Below, piece by piece: positions 1-7,797 of a stretch of 13,359 bases of DNA; within the stretch, counting starts at the first letter, position 1, and each line of letters begins with the position of its first letter. The stretch lies in assembly GCA_012800475.1 (NCBI GenBank), contig JAAZJF010000216.1, forward strand, positions 1 to 13,359, read 5' to 3'. The translations under genes and the position numbers were made by a program. This DNA comes from Gammaproteobacteria bacterium. GTDB lineage: Bacteria > Pseudomonadota > Gammaproteobacteria > Pseudomonadales > Pseudomonadaceae. Under the pieces are notes generated by a model that saw only the letters and a list, made by a program, of their open reading frames with translations, searched no databases and was not told the origin of the DNA.

Positions 1-772
1 GATCAGGCTGCGGCTCACCGCGTCCCTGCAACCAAAGTTGCGCATCATGCTCGGCACAATAGGCGCGCAATTGCGCTAAGTCACCCTCATCTAAGGCTTG
101 GGTATGACGCAGTAGCAAAGCCACATGGTTGCCGCTGAATAACTCAATATGACCCAGCGCTTGCGGTTGTTTAAAACGGTTCAATAACGCACTTAAGCCT
201 GCAAAAATCGGCTGCAATTGCGTCACCAGCACGGCACACTGATCCACTTCAACAATCGCCTGACTGGCTAAAGCACGAAAACCCACTTCGACAGACTTGC
301 GCTTCACATCATAGCGCACCGCCACGCGGGTACGTCGGCGGTAGGCAAACGCAGGTCCAACTAAAGGCTGCGCCCACTCATCAGCCACTAGCGCTTCACG
401 GCTGAGTTGCTCAATCAGGTTGGCGTGCTTGAACTCAATTTGCTGAGCATGGCTGATATGCTGCAAAGTACAACCACCGCACTGTCCCGCCCACTGACAC
501 TCTGGCGTAATACGCTGTGCACTGGCGTTATGCACGACTAAAGTTTGTGCTTCCACCACTTTACTGCGCGCGGCCAACACCTGCGCCTGCACTTGCTCAC
601 CTGGCAGTGCTCCACTGACAAACCACGTGCGCCCCGCTAAAAAAGCAATACCGCGACCATCATGGGATAAACGCTCAATGCTCAGCATTTGCTTTTTGCC
701 CACTGGCATTGTGTTGCGTTCACCGCCGGCTGGCTGAAAACGTAAACTGTTCGGCGCTTTCGAGCGACTCAT
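1..772 (-). CDS. rlmD: 23S rRNA (uracil-1939-C5)-methyltransferase RlmD, partial (C-terminus beyond window)
   Basis: The reading frame starts at an ATG at 772-770 and stays open to the window edge, giving about 257 residues of a protein that is usually about 430-450 residues long. RlmD (RumA) is a SAM-dependent methyltransferase that methylates U1939 of 23S rRNA and carries a [4Fe-4S] cluster. An N-terminal TRAM-like RNA-binding domain spans roughly residues 25-85. It is followed by the cluster motif C92-x5-C98-x2-C101 (CQWAGQCGGC) and a fourth cysteine, C179, in VDQCAVL, matching the four cluster ligands of the family. The catalytic SAM-binding half lies outside the window. Its start overlaps the cysM stop by 4 bases (ATGA), which suggests translational coupling in a cysM-rlmD operon. 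The same pair is adjacent in Pseudomonas. The family call is secure; only the missing C-terminus limits it. Confidence 0.93.
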   Translation of the reverse strand, partial: MSRSKAPNSLRFQPAGGERNTMPVGKKQMLSIERLSHDGRGIAFLAGRTWFVSGALPGEQVQAQVLAARSKVVEAQTLVVHNASAQRITPECQWAGQCGGCTLQHISHAQQIEFKHANLIEQLSREALVADEWAQPLVGPAFAYRRRTRVAVRYDVKRKSVEVGFRALASQAIVEVDQCAVLVTQLQPIFAGLSALLNRFKQPQALGHIELFSGNHVALLLRHTQALDEGDLAQLRAYCAEHDAQLWLQGRGEPQPD

Positions 773-1665
773 ACGGACTCCGAGGCATAAATACCACTGG
801 ATAAATAACGATCACCACGGTCACACACAATGGCCACTAACACTGAATTTTCAACGGTTTTTGCCACTTGCAACATCGCCGCAACCGAGCCACCTGAAGA
901 CACACCACAAAAGATGCCTTCTTCACGCGCCAAGCGCCGCATGCACTCTTCTGCTTCGTGCTGACCCATATCGACAATTTGATCGACACGGTTGGCTTCA
1001 AAAATGCTGGGCAGATATGCCTCAGGCCAGCGCCGAATACCCGGAATCGTCGCCCCTTCAGTCGGCTGCAAGCCAACGATTTGCACATTGGGGTTCTGCT
1101 CTTTTAAGTAGCGCGACACACCCATAATGGTGCCGGTGGTACCCATTGAGCTAATAAAGTGAGTGATCTGCCCTTGGGTTTGTTGCCAAATTTCAGGACC
1201 GGTACTGTTGTAGTGCGCAACGGGATTGTCTTGATTGGAAAACTGATCCAACACAATACCTTGCCCTTGCGCTTGCATGGCCAGCGCTAAATCACGCGCG
1301 GCTTCCATGGATTCAACTAAAATCAACTCAGCGCCATAGGCCGTCATCGCCGCTTTACGCTCAGCGGTGGAGTTATCCGGCATAATCAACAGCATGCGAT
1401 AACCTTTGATGGCGGCCACCATAGCTAAGGCAATACCAGTATTGCCGGAGGTGGCTTCAATCAACGCATCGCCCGGCTGAATACGTCCGCTGCGCTCAGC
1501 ACGTTCAATCATCGATAGCGCAGGACGGTCTTTAACAGAACCCGCTGGGTTATTGCCTTCGAGCTTAACCAGCAAGGTATTGCTCGTCTCTCCCGGCAAG
1601 CGTTGTAAGCGTATCAGTGGTGTATTGCCGATGCAGTCGGCCAAGGTAGGATAATGAACGGTCAT
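769..1665 (-). CDS. cysM: Cysteine synthase B (O-acetylserine sulfhydrylase B), CysM
   Basis: This is a PLP-dependent cytoplasmic enzyme making L-cysteine from O-acetylserine with sulfide, or S-sulfocysteine with thiosulfate. The protein has 298 residues, normal for CysM. The N-terminus reads MTVHYPTLADCIGNTPL, as in Pseudomonas CysM. K45 in NNPAGSVKDRP is the expected Schiff-base lysine, TSGNTG at residues 72-77 is the substrate-binding loop, SSMGTTGT holds the PLP phosphate, and GVSSGG near the C-terminus completes the site. The frame extends upstream to a TTG at 1683 and an ATG at 1680, but the extra MMLLLI is absent from relatives as I recall them, so the ATG at 1665 is preferred. No clear Shine-Dalgarno precedes either start. 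The stop overlaps the rlmD start (ATGA). Upstream lies a divergent region shared with gacS. Confidence 0.95.
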   Translation of the reverse strand: MTVHYPTLADCIGNTPLIRLQRLPGETSNTLLVKLEGNNPAGSVKDRPALSMIERAERSGRIQPGDALIEATSGNTGIALAMVAAIKGYRMLLIMPDNSTAERKAAMTAYGAELILVESMEAARDLALAMQAQGQGIVLDQFSNQDNPVAHYNSTGPEIWQQTQGQITHFISSMGTTGTIMGVSRYLKEQNPNVQIVGLQPTEGATIPGIRRWPEAYLPSIFEANRVDQIVDMGQHEAEECMRRLAREEGIFCGVSSGGSVAAMLQVAKTVENSVLVAIVCDRGDRYLSSGIYASESV

Positions 1666-1815
1666 AATAAGCAGCAGCATCAAAATTAAAAGAAGCCTAT
1701 GATAGCGCCAAATGCTGCGAGTCCATAACCCACGAAAGCATCAACTTATAACCTTGGACTATAAGACCGACTCATTTTATGAATTGTGTATGGATGTTGT
1801 GCGGAGAATCACTGC
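1666..1815. promoter_or_regulatory. Divergent cysM/gacS intergenic region with an inverted repeat
   Basis: About 150 bp separates the divergent cysM and gacS starts and must hold both promoters unless they lie within genes. A perfect 6-bp inverted repeat, CTTATA (1745-1750) and TATAAG (1760-1765), separated by 9 bases, lies near the gacS side. For gacS a weak sigma-70 match is TTGGAC (1754-1759), an 18-base spacer and TATGAA (1778-1783). For cysM a possible -10, TATCAT, is on the minus strand at 1704-1699, but I see no good -35. The region is AT-rich compared with the flanking genes. Individual promoter elements are low confidence; the regulatory role follows from gene orientation. Confidence 0.45.
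1803..1806 (+). promoter_or_regulatory. gacS ribosome binding site (GGAG) supporting a GTG start
   Basis: GGAG at 1803-1806 lies 9 bases before the GTG at 1816. It also lies inside the longer frame that begins at a GTG at 1786, so the downstream GTG is the better start. The resulting N-terminus, read as M-L-T-N-LGIKGR, aligns with Pseudomonas GacS. Confidence 0.6.
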
Positions 1816-4590
1816 GTGTTGACTAACCTCGGAATTAAAGGCCGCGTCCTGCTGCTGACCTTACTGCCTTCGGGTATTTTTGCGGCGGTGCTGGGTGGCT
1901 GGTTCAGTTACTCGCAACTCAATGATTTACAAGACCAGTTGGTGCGCCGTGGCGAGCTGATTCTCAATCAACTCTCACTGCTCAGTTACGAGCCCATGCG
2001 CAACAATGATCATGCGCAATTGCGCAAAATAGCCCAAGATACGATTGATTTAAGTGATGTGCGCTCAGTACGTTTTACCGATGCCAGCGGCACTATACTG
2101 ATGCATGCAGGGCCATCCACCTTGGAACATGGCACGCTCCAGCCGCAAGAGCTCACGGTGCACTCCAAAGAATCCAGTTCACAACTGACGCTACCTGTGT
2201 GCCTGCGGCCTGACTTACCGGTAGAGCCGGCTAAGCTCAACCAGCCTGACACCCCACCCATTGGCTGGATCAGTTTGGAAATGTCGCACCACGCCACCCT
2301 ACTTGAGGGGTACCGCAGTATCTTTTTCAGCGCTATTTTTATTGCTTCAGGCTTGTTGATTACCGCATTGCTGTCCATCCGCTTAAGCCGCACGATTAAT
2401 ATCCCTCTGAAAAATATCAAGCACGGTGTGGCCCTGATCCGCGACGGCCATTTAGGTACGCGCTTAAGCTCGCCAGGCAGTCATGAACTCGATGAGTTGG
2501 TTGATAGCATCAACCTGATGGCGCAATCCATGCAGCAAGCACAAGAAGAACTGCAAAGCCATATTGATCAAGCGCTTGATGATGCACAACACAACTTAGA
2601 AACCATTGAAATTCAAAATATTGAACTGGACTTAGCCCGCAAAGAAGCCATTCAAGCCAGTCGTATTAAGTCTGAATTTTTAGCCAATATGAGCCATGAA
2701 ATTCGCACACCGCTCAATGGTATTATTGGTTTCACCCAGTTATTGAAAAAAAGCGACCTGACCATTCGCCAAGAGGATTATCTAAACACCATTATTAATT
2801 CTTCAGAAAGCCTGCTCAATATCATTAACGAGATCTTAGATTTTTCAAAAATCGAAGCAGGCAAAGTGGTATTGGACCTCGCACCCTTTTATGTGCGCGA
2901 CCTGATTCAAGATACCCTGACTTTACTGGCACCCGGCGCGCACCAAAAAGAGCTGGAGCTGATCAGCTTTGTTTACCGCGATACACCGCGCACCTTAATT
3001 GGTGATGCTCAGCGTATTAAGCAAGTTGTCACCAATTTAATTGGCAATGCGATTAAATTTACTCGTGCTGGCAGTGTCGTGGTGCGTGTGATGCTCGAAG
3101 AAGAAAGCACCGAGTTCGCGCAATTGCGCATCAGCGTGCAAGACACCGGCATCGGCATGAGTCTCGCTGAACAAAGCTCGTTATTTCAACCCTTTAACCA
3201 AGCCGATCACTCACTCACCCGTCATGCCAGTGGCACAGGTCTGGGTTTAAGTATCTCTAAGCGTCTGGTTGAACATATGGGCGGCGAGATTGGCGTTGAT
3301 AGCACACAAGGCCAAGGCTCAGAGTTTTGGTTCACTGTGCACTTAGCCAAAGCCCATGAGGATGATTTAACGCTCAGCACCATACCGCCCAATACGCAGC
3401 GCGCCGTCTTGCACGACCCTCACCCACTGGCACAGCAAGCGATTGCTCATCAGCTGGAGGATTGCCATTTACAGGTCGATTGCGTCAATCATTTAGAATC
3501 TGTGGTGCAACAGATTCGCGCAGCGGCGGGCAGTGCACAGTCCTATGATTTGGCCGTTTTAGGTATCAATACTCAGCAACACACCCTGCTGTTAATCAAA
3601 CAGACCTTAATGCAATTGCAGCAACTCGATTGCCAAGTTTTACTGCTGTGCAGCACCTCTGACTTTACGGTTTTACAAAACACTGTGGGGCGGCCATTTT
3701 GCGAGCAAATGCTCAGCAAACCTGTATGCCATCGCCGTTTACAGCACGCCATCAATAATGTGCTATCCATTGTGCCCAGCCCGCCCGTCAACACTTCAGC
3801 CTCCTCTGAGCAGCATGCCTTGCACGCTTTATGTGTGGACGACAACCCTGCCAACCTGTTGCTAATAAAGACTTTGCTCAACGATATGGGTGCGCGCGTC
3901 AGCGTTGCCGAAGACGGCCACAGCGCCTTAGCGCTGTTTCAGCAAGAGCATTTTGATATTGTCTTTATGGACATCCAAATGCCGGTTATGAGTGGCCAGC
4001 AATGCACCGAAGCGATGCGAGTTTGGGAGCGCAATCAAGAGCTGCAAGCCACGCCTATTATTGCCGTAACAGCCCATGCACTGCCTCACGAAGCGCATTT
4101 ATTTTTGCAGGCAGGCCTCAATGATTGCATGCACAAACCCATCAGCGAACAATCCTTAGCCCAAGCGATTTCCAAGTGGACGGGCATCTTTATGTCCAGT
4201 TCGAGCCAGCTCGCAGCCCCAGCTGACAATCTCACTCAGCATCTGCAGCTGGCAGTGATTGATCTGAAAGAAGGTCGCACTTTATCCAATGGCAAAGAGT
4301 CTTTGGCGCGCGAACTGCTCAACCTGCTGATTGAGTCGCTGCCCAGCGATCGTGCGTATTTACAACAGGCGCGCGAGCAACGTGATCGTCCTGCGTTACT
4401 GGAGCGTATTCATCGCCTGCACGGCGCAACTCAATACTGTGGTGTGCCGCAATTGCGTGCCATCTGTAAAACCTGCGAAACACAGATCAAAAATAATGTC
4501 ACCCATCTTGATCCTGCTCTGGATGCACTGGACGCAGCGATTGAGCGCTTATTAACTCATCTCACCAGCGCCAGCAGCACCGATGTGTAA
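1816..4590 (+). CDS. gacS: Hybrid sensor histidine kinase GacS (BarA family)
   Basis: GacS is the inner-membrane tripartite sensor kinase that phosphorylates GacA and so drives the small RNAs that titrate RsmA/CsrA. From the GTG at 1816 the protein has 924 residues, close to Pseudomonas GacS. Visible parts in order: TM1 about 10-31, a periplasmic sensor of about 135 residues, TM2 about 168-190, HAMP about 190-245, a coiled coil, and HisKA with H294 in SHEIRTPLNG. The ATPase domain follows, with N411 in the N box (LIGNAIKF), DTGIGM and GTGLGLSIS. A degenerate receiver (about 529-650) has G583 where the Asp would be. The true receiver has D719 in FMDIQMP and K774. A C-terminal Hpt domain carries H869 in HRLHGATQYCG. 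All phosphorelay residues are present, so it should be functional. It converges on ung with a 4-bp gap and no visible terminator. Confidence 0.96.
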   Translation: MLTNLGIKGRVLLLTLLPSGIFAAVLGGWFSYSQLNDLQDQLVRRGELILNQLSLLSYEPMRNNDHAQLRKIAQDTIDLSDVRSVRFTDASGTILMHAGPSTLEHGTLQPQELTVHSKESSSQLTLPVCLRPDLPVEPAKLNQPDTPPIGWISLEMSHHATLLEGYRSIFFSAIFIASGLLITALLSIRLSRTINIPLKNIKHGVALIRDGHLGTRLSSPGSHELDELVDSINLMAQSMQQAQEELQSHIDQALDDAQHNLETIEIQNIELDLARKEAIQASRIKSEFLANMSHEIRTPLNGIIGFTQLLKKSDLTIRQEDYLNTIINSSESLLNIINEILDFSKIEAGKVVLDLAPFYVRDLIQDTLTLLAPGAHQKELELISFVYRDTPRTLIGDAQRIKQVVTNLIGNAIKFTRAGSVVVRVMLEEESTEFAQLRISVQDTGIGMSLAEQSSLFQPFNQADHSLTRHASGTGLGLSISKRLVEHMGGEIGVDSTQGQGSEFWFTVHLAKAHEDDLTLSTIPPNTQRAVLHDPHPLAQQAIAHQLEDCHLQVDCVNHLESVVQQIRAAAGSAQSYDLAVLGINTQQHTLLLIKQTLMQLQQLDCQVLLLCSTSDFTVLQNTVGRPFCEQMLSKPVCHRRLQHAINNVLSIVPSPPVNTSASSEQHALHALCVDDNPANLLLIKTLLNDMGARVSVAEDGHSALALFQQEHFDIVFMDIQMPVMSGQQCTEAMRVWERNQELQATPIIAVTAHALPHEAHLFLQAGLNDCMHKPISEQSLAQAISKWTGIFMSSSSQLAAPADNLTQHLQLAVIDLKEGRTLSNGKESLARELLNLLIESLPSDRAYLQQAREQRDRPALLERIHRLHGATQYCGVPQLRAICKTCETQIKNNVTHLDPALDALDAAIERLLTHLTSASSTDV

Positions 4591-4594
4591 GAGG

Positions 4595-5317
4595 CTATTC
4601 CAGAGGCAGTTGCGCCGGCTCGGTACTCAATTGCGGCACGCGCCATTCAATGGGCGTTTGCCCTGTACGTTGCAAAAACTTATTGCACTGACTGAAGTGG
4701 CCATTACCAATAAATCCGCGATATGCCGACAGCGGTGAGGGGTGCACAGACTCCAACACCAAGTGCTTACTGGCATCGATCTGCACAGCTTTACTGCGGG
4801 CATGCGCGCCCCACAGCATAAATACCACATGCTCTTGCTGCTGATTCACACATTCAATAATACGATCAGTAAAACGCTGCCAACCGGCTTTGGCATGTGC
4901 GCCGGCCTTACTTTGCTCCACCGTGAGCGTGGTGTTGAGCAGCAGCACGCCCTGCTGAGCCCAACTCTGCAAACAACCGTGTTCGGGGATAGCGATATTT
5001 AAATCTCGCTGCAATTCTTTGTACATATTGAGCAGCGACGGTGGAATAGCCACGCCTGGCGGCACAGAAAAGCTCAAACCATGGGACTGCCCCGGGCCGT
5101 GATAAGGGTCTTGACCTAAAATCACCACTTTAACCTGTGGCAATGGTGTGAGATTCAGCGCATTAAAAATCAATGGCCCCGGCGGATAAATCACCTTTCC
5201 TTGCTGTTTTTCTTCACGTAAAAAATCAGCCAAGGCTTGCATATAGGGCTGCTCAAACTCTGTCGCAAGCACCGCCTTCCAACTGGCTTCAAGCTTAACA
5301 CGGTCATATTGCGTCAT
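4595..5317 (-). CDS. ung: Uracil-DNA glycosylase, family 1 (UNG)
   Basis: The enzyme removes uracil from DNA to start base excision repair. The 240-residue protein has both family-1 motifs: GQDPYHGPGQSHG, with the water-activating D70 and Y72, and HPSPLSAYRG with H192. N129 in LLLNTTLTV is the uracil-recognising Asn, and F83 should stack on the base. The frame can be extended to a GTG at 5326, but that GTG is part of the AGGTG that looks like the Shine-Dalgarno, so the ATG at 5317 is preferred. It lies 43 bp downstream of queF on the same strand and may be cotranscribed with it, unless the weak hairpin at the end of queF terminates. The C-terminal tail after IEWRVPQL is about 10 residues longer than in the Pseudomonas proteins I recall. 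Confidence 0.96.
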   Translation of the reverse strand: MTQYDRVKLEASWKAVLATEFEQPYMQALADFLREEKQQGKVIYPPGPLIFNALNLTPLPQVKVVILGQDPYHGPGQSHGLSFSVPPGVAIPPSLLNMYKELQRDLNIAIPEHGCLQSWAQQGVLLLNTTLTVEQSKAGAHAKAGWQRFTDRIIECVNQQQEHVVFMLWGAHARSKAVQIDASKHLVLESVHPSPLSAYRGFIGNGHFSQCNKFLQRTGQTPIEWRVPQLSTEPAQLPLE

Positions 5318-5323
5318 TTTAGG

Positions 5324-5328
5324 CACCT
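5324..5328 (-). promoter_or_regulatory. ung ribosome binding site (AGGTG)
   Basis: AGGTG on the minus strand lies 6 bases before the ATG at 5317. It overlaps the alternative GTG start at 5326, which argues against use of that GTG. Confidence 0.6.
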
Positions 5329-5335
5329 ATTGAAC

Positions 5336-5371
5336 AAAAAAACATAACCACGGCCCAGCATTACTGGCGTG
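5336..5371 (-). terminator. Possible weak intrinsic terminator at the end of queF
   Basis: On the minus strand, CACGCCAG and CTGG-GC-CGTG form an 8-bp stem with a 2-base bulge and a 5-base loop (5349-5371). The stem spans the queF stop codon. A run of seven T (plus-strand A at 5336-5342) follows, but only after a 6-base gap, which is longer than in efficient intrinsic terminators. It may be leaky or incidental. Confidence 0.3.
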
Positions 5372-6191
5372 CCAAGCGTGGGTTAGTGCTGGTGATTGGA
5401 TGCGTACTGCGGCATGGATTGATATCCAAACCACCACGGCGCACATAGCGTGCAGACACAGTTAAAAACTCAGGGTTCAGACAGCGCTGTAAATCTAAAA
5501 AGATCCGCTCAACACACTGTTCATGAAAATCTTCATGCTCACGAAAACTGACGATATAGCTTAAAAAGCTGGCGTGGTCCAGCGCAGCCCCACGGTAATG
5601 CACATGCACACTGCCCCAGTCCGGCTGGCCAGTCACTGGGCAATTAGAACGCAGTAAATGACTGTGCAACTGCTCTTCAACCTGCGCTGTATCGCACTGC
5701 AACAGCTGCGGCGCGGGCGCATGATACTCACTGACTTGAATATCCAGCTCATCCACACAGACACCCGTCAGTGTCTGCACACCTTCAGCACTGACCTCAG
5801 CTAAAGTTTTAATCTGCACCTGTACTGGCGCTTGCGCGACCGCGGATAAATCAGTTTCCAGCAGCGCCTGCACCTGCGCCACATCCGCATACACGCTTTG
5901 ATTCAGCGAGTTGAGGTACAGCTTAAACGATTTGGATTCAATGATATTCGGTGAGTCTGCTGGCACAGTGAATTGCCCAATCGCCACCACCGGCTTACCT
6001 GAAGGTAGCAGCCAAGACAGCTCATAACAGTTCCAAATATCTTCGCCCACATAGGGCAACGTTGCGGCAGTAAAGCCTAGTTCGTGCCACTTTGTCGTGC
6101 GGTCGATACCAAACAGTAAGCTGGCATCGTATTGACTGACATAAGCGCTGCTTTTGCCTAAAGGTGAATCCTGTGCGGGGTGGTGCGCCAT
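5361..6191 (-). CDS. queF: NADPH-dependent 7-cyano-7-deazaguanine reductase QueF
   Basis: QueF reduces the nitrile preQ0 to the amine preQ1 with two NADPH, in queuosine tRNA modification. The protein has 276 residues, so it is the long two-subdomain form found in Gammaproteobacteria. The family signature ESKSFKLYLNS is at 85-95. The nucleophile is C184 in SNCPVTGQPDWGS, with D191 as the acid, and H223-E224 in FHEQCVER contribute to substrate binding. The frame extends upstream to a TTG at 6215, but the ATG at 6191 has a GGAG 8 bases upstream and yields the expected N-terminus before SPLGKSS. The start region lies in a strong hairpin (see separate entry). It is 80 bp downstream of fleQ with no clear terminator between, so read-through from fleQ is possible. 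Confidence 0.96.
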   Translation of the reverse strand: MAHHPAQDSPLGKSSAYVSQYDASLLFGIDRTTKWHELGFTAATLPYVGEDIWNCYELSWLLPSGKPVVAIGQFTVPADSPNIIESKSFKLYLNSLNQSVYADVAQVQALLETDLSAVAQAPVQVQIKTLAEVSAEGVQTLTGVCVDELDIQVSEYHAPAPQLLQCDTAQVEEQLHSHLLRSNCPVTGQPDWGSVHVHYRGAALDHASFLSYIVSFREHEDFHEQCVERIFLDLQRCLNPEFLTVSARYVRRGGLDINPCRSTHPITSTNPRLARQ

Positions 6192-6194
6192 AGC

Positions 6195-6224
6195 TGCGGC
6201 TCCGTAAGAAAACAAAGAGCCGCA
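6195..6224 (-). promoter_or_regulatory. Hairpin covering the queF ribosome binding site
   Basis: On the minus strand, TGCGGCTC (6224-6217) and GAGCCGCA (6202-6195) are perfect complements, 8 bp with six G-C pairs, around a 14-base U-rich loop. A U-G wobble can add a ninth pair. The Shine-Dalgarno GGAG (6203-6200) is made of the last loop base plus the first three bases of the 3' arm, and the stem ends three bases before the queF ATG. The hairpin should therefore hinder ribosome binding. It does not match the preQ1 riboswitch pattern I know. Confidence 0.55.
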
Positions 6225-6271
6225 TTGTAAAGCCTCTGATAAATAGCGCCAGTGCTGACACTCAGATACGG

Positions 6272-7735
6272 TTAATCGTCGTTGCGACTGATGCCGTATT
6301 TGCGCATTTTTTCCACTAAGGTGGTGCGGCGAATATTTAAACGCTCTGCCGCTCGTGCCACCACACCGTCTTCAGCTGTGAGTGCCTGTTGAATTAAGTC
6401 TTGCTCCAGCTGCGCCAAGTACTCACGTAAATCCAACCCCGCGCTGGGCAACTGCGCGCCATTGCTCACCGGCTCTTCTTCAGGCGCGGTGATCGCCAAT
6501 AAAGCCGCGCGCTCGCTCAGTTCTTCACGCAACTCTTGAATACCGGCGTCCTCTTCCACATAGCGAAATTTCTTGGGTAACTCCTGCACACCAATCACGC
6601 CCTGCGGGTACATAATGGCCATGCGCTCCACTAAGTTCGCCAGTTCACGCACGTTACCTGGCCAATCATGCTGAGCCAATGAAGCAATCGCCGCCTCATT
6701 GAAGCGCACCGAACCACGCTTTTCCTGCTCCATGCGCGCCACTAACTCATTGATCAACAAACCAATATCTTCAGGACGTTCACGCAACGGTGGCATTTCA
6801 ATGGGGAATACATTTAAGCGATAAAACAAATCCTCACGAAAATCACCAGAGGCAATCATCTCATCAAGATCTTTATGCGTGGCGGCAATAATGCGTACAT
6901 CAGCGGTCAGCGACTTACTACTACCAATGCGCTCAAACACGCGCTCCTGCAGTACACGCAGCAGCTTAACTTGCATGGTCAGCGGCATATCACCGACTTC
7001 ATCTAAAAACAGCGTACCGCCTTTAGCCAACTCAAAGCGTCCTGCTCGCGCACTGATGGCACCGGTAAACGCACCTTTTTCATGACCAAAGAGCTCGCTT
7101 TCCAATAGCTCGGCTGGAATAGCACCGCAGTTAATCGGCACAAAAGGCCCTGCACTGCGCTTTGAGCCGTTATGTAAATTGCGCGCAACCACTTCTTTAC
7201 CCGTACCTGACTCGCCTAAAATCAACACACTGGCTTCGGTATGCGCCACTTGCTGCATGGTATAACGCAAGCTTTGCATGCAGGGGCTAGCGCCCACTAA
7301 CGTGTGAAAGGGATGCGCCTCGGATGATTGCGCGCTGTTCGCCGCTTGATTCAAAATATGCCGATGCATTTGCGCGCGATGCAAAGTCCCCAAGAGTTTG
7401 CTGTAACTAGGCGGCATTTCTAGACGCGCCAGCACTGCAGCTTCTTGTGCTGCAGGCAAACTCACCGTTTGCGCATCATCAAGTACGATAATCGGCAGTA
7501 AATCATCCCACCGCGTCAACTCTTGAATGACAGCGCTCAAAGCCTTGGGCTCAGACATGCCGCCCACTAAAACACAGCGCACATTGTAACTGCCATCCAG
7601 CTGCGAGACGACGCTAGGTAACTCATCACTTTCGCAGACCAGATGCGCTTCGTTGAGGAACGTAAGAATATTGGCAAATTCTGTACGCTGCTGTTCACGG
7701 TCGTGAATCAGCAGAATTTTCATTTCTTGCGGCAT
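6272..7735 (-). CDS. fleQ: Sigma-54-dependent flagellar/biofilm master regulator FleQ
   Basis: FleQ is an enhancer-binding protein that activates flagellar genes with sigma-54 and, under c-di-GMP control, switches exopolysaccharide genes. The 487 residues match Pseudomonas FleQ closely. The N-terminal receiver-like domain (about 5-120) is degenerate, with no Asp at the usual phosphoacceptor strand (CVLVGGM). The AAA+ domain has Walker A GESGTGKE (174-181, K180), the sigma-54 loop GAFTGA (221-226) and Walker B TLFLDE (241-246). A Fis-type helix-turn-helix lies at about 455-482 (RAAERLNIRRTTLVEKMRKYG). Of the c-di-GMP motifs known from P. aeruginosa FleQ, KEVVARN (180-186) and E330-R334 are intact, but the R-switch LFRS (142-145) reads PFHT. 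ATG 7735 is chosen by alignment; the Shine-Dalgarno is weak. It has its own promoter after a terminator. fleSR does not follow it. Confidence 0.96.
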   Translation of the reverse strand: MPQEMKILLIHDREQQRTEFANILTFLNEAHLVCESDELPSVVSQLDGSYNVRCVLVGGMSEPKALSAVIQELTRWDDLLPIIVLDDAQTVSLPAAQEAAVLARLEMPPSYSKLLGTLHRAQMHRHILNQAANSAQSSEAHPFHTLVGASPCMQSLRYTMQQVAHTEASVLILGESGTGKEVVARNLHNGSKRSAGPFVPINCGAIPAELLESELFGHEKGAFTGAISARAGRFELAKGGTLFLDEVGDMPLTMQVKLLRVLQERVFERIGSSKSLTADVRIIAATHKDLDEMIASGDFREDLFYRLNVFPIEMPPLRERPEDIGLLINELVARMEQEKRGSVRFNEAAIASLAQHDWPGNVRELANLVERMAIMYPQGVIGVQELPKKFRYVEEDAGIQELREELSERAALLAITAPEEEPVSNGAQLPSAGLDLREYLAQLEQDLIQQALTAEDGVVARAAERLNIRRTTLVEKMRKYGISRNDD

Positions 7736-7797
7736 AAAACATCTTCAACTCTAGGAATAAGGAGGCATACAGCGAGGTGTGACAGCAAAACGCCACC

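Noticed and set aside
1666..1683. Upstream TTG/ATG starts for cysM
   Set aside because: They add MMLLLI, which is not part of the CysM family N-terminus, and have no Shine-Dalgarno in front.
2010..2420. Antisense open frame inside gacS, and similar frames inside flgK, flgL and fleQ
   Set aside because: They lie opposite or out of frame with well-supported conserved genes, have no family features and no good ribosome binding sites.
3400..3765. A second functional receiver domain in GacS
   Set aside because: The fold pattern is present but the phosphoacceptor position is Gly (VLGIN), so this is the usual degenerate receiver of GacS, not an extra active one.
6192..6271. preQ1 riboswitch upstream of queF
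   Set aside because: The hairpin has a large U-rich loop and lacks the C-rich loop with A-rich tail pseudoknot of class I and the features of class II or III that I know. Only a generic hairpin is claimed.
7778..7782. TGTGA half-site, a possible Vfr/CRP site upstream of fleQ
   Set aside because: The second half-site TCACA is absent at the right spacing, so there is no supportable CRP-type site, although Vfr is known to act at fleQ in P. aeruginosa.
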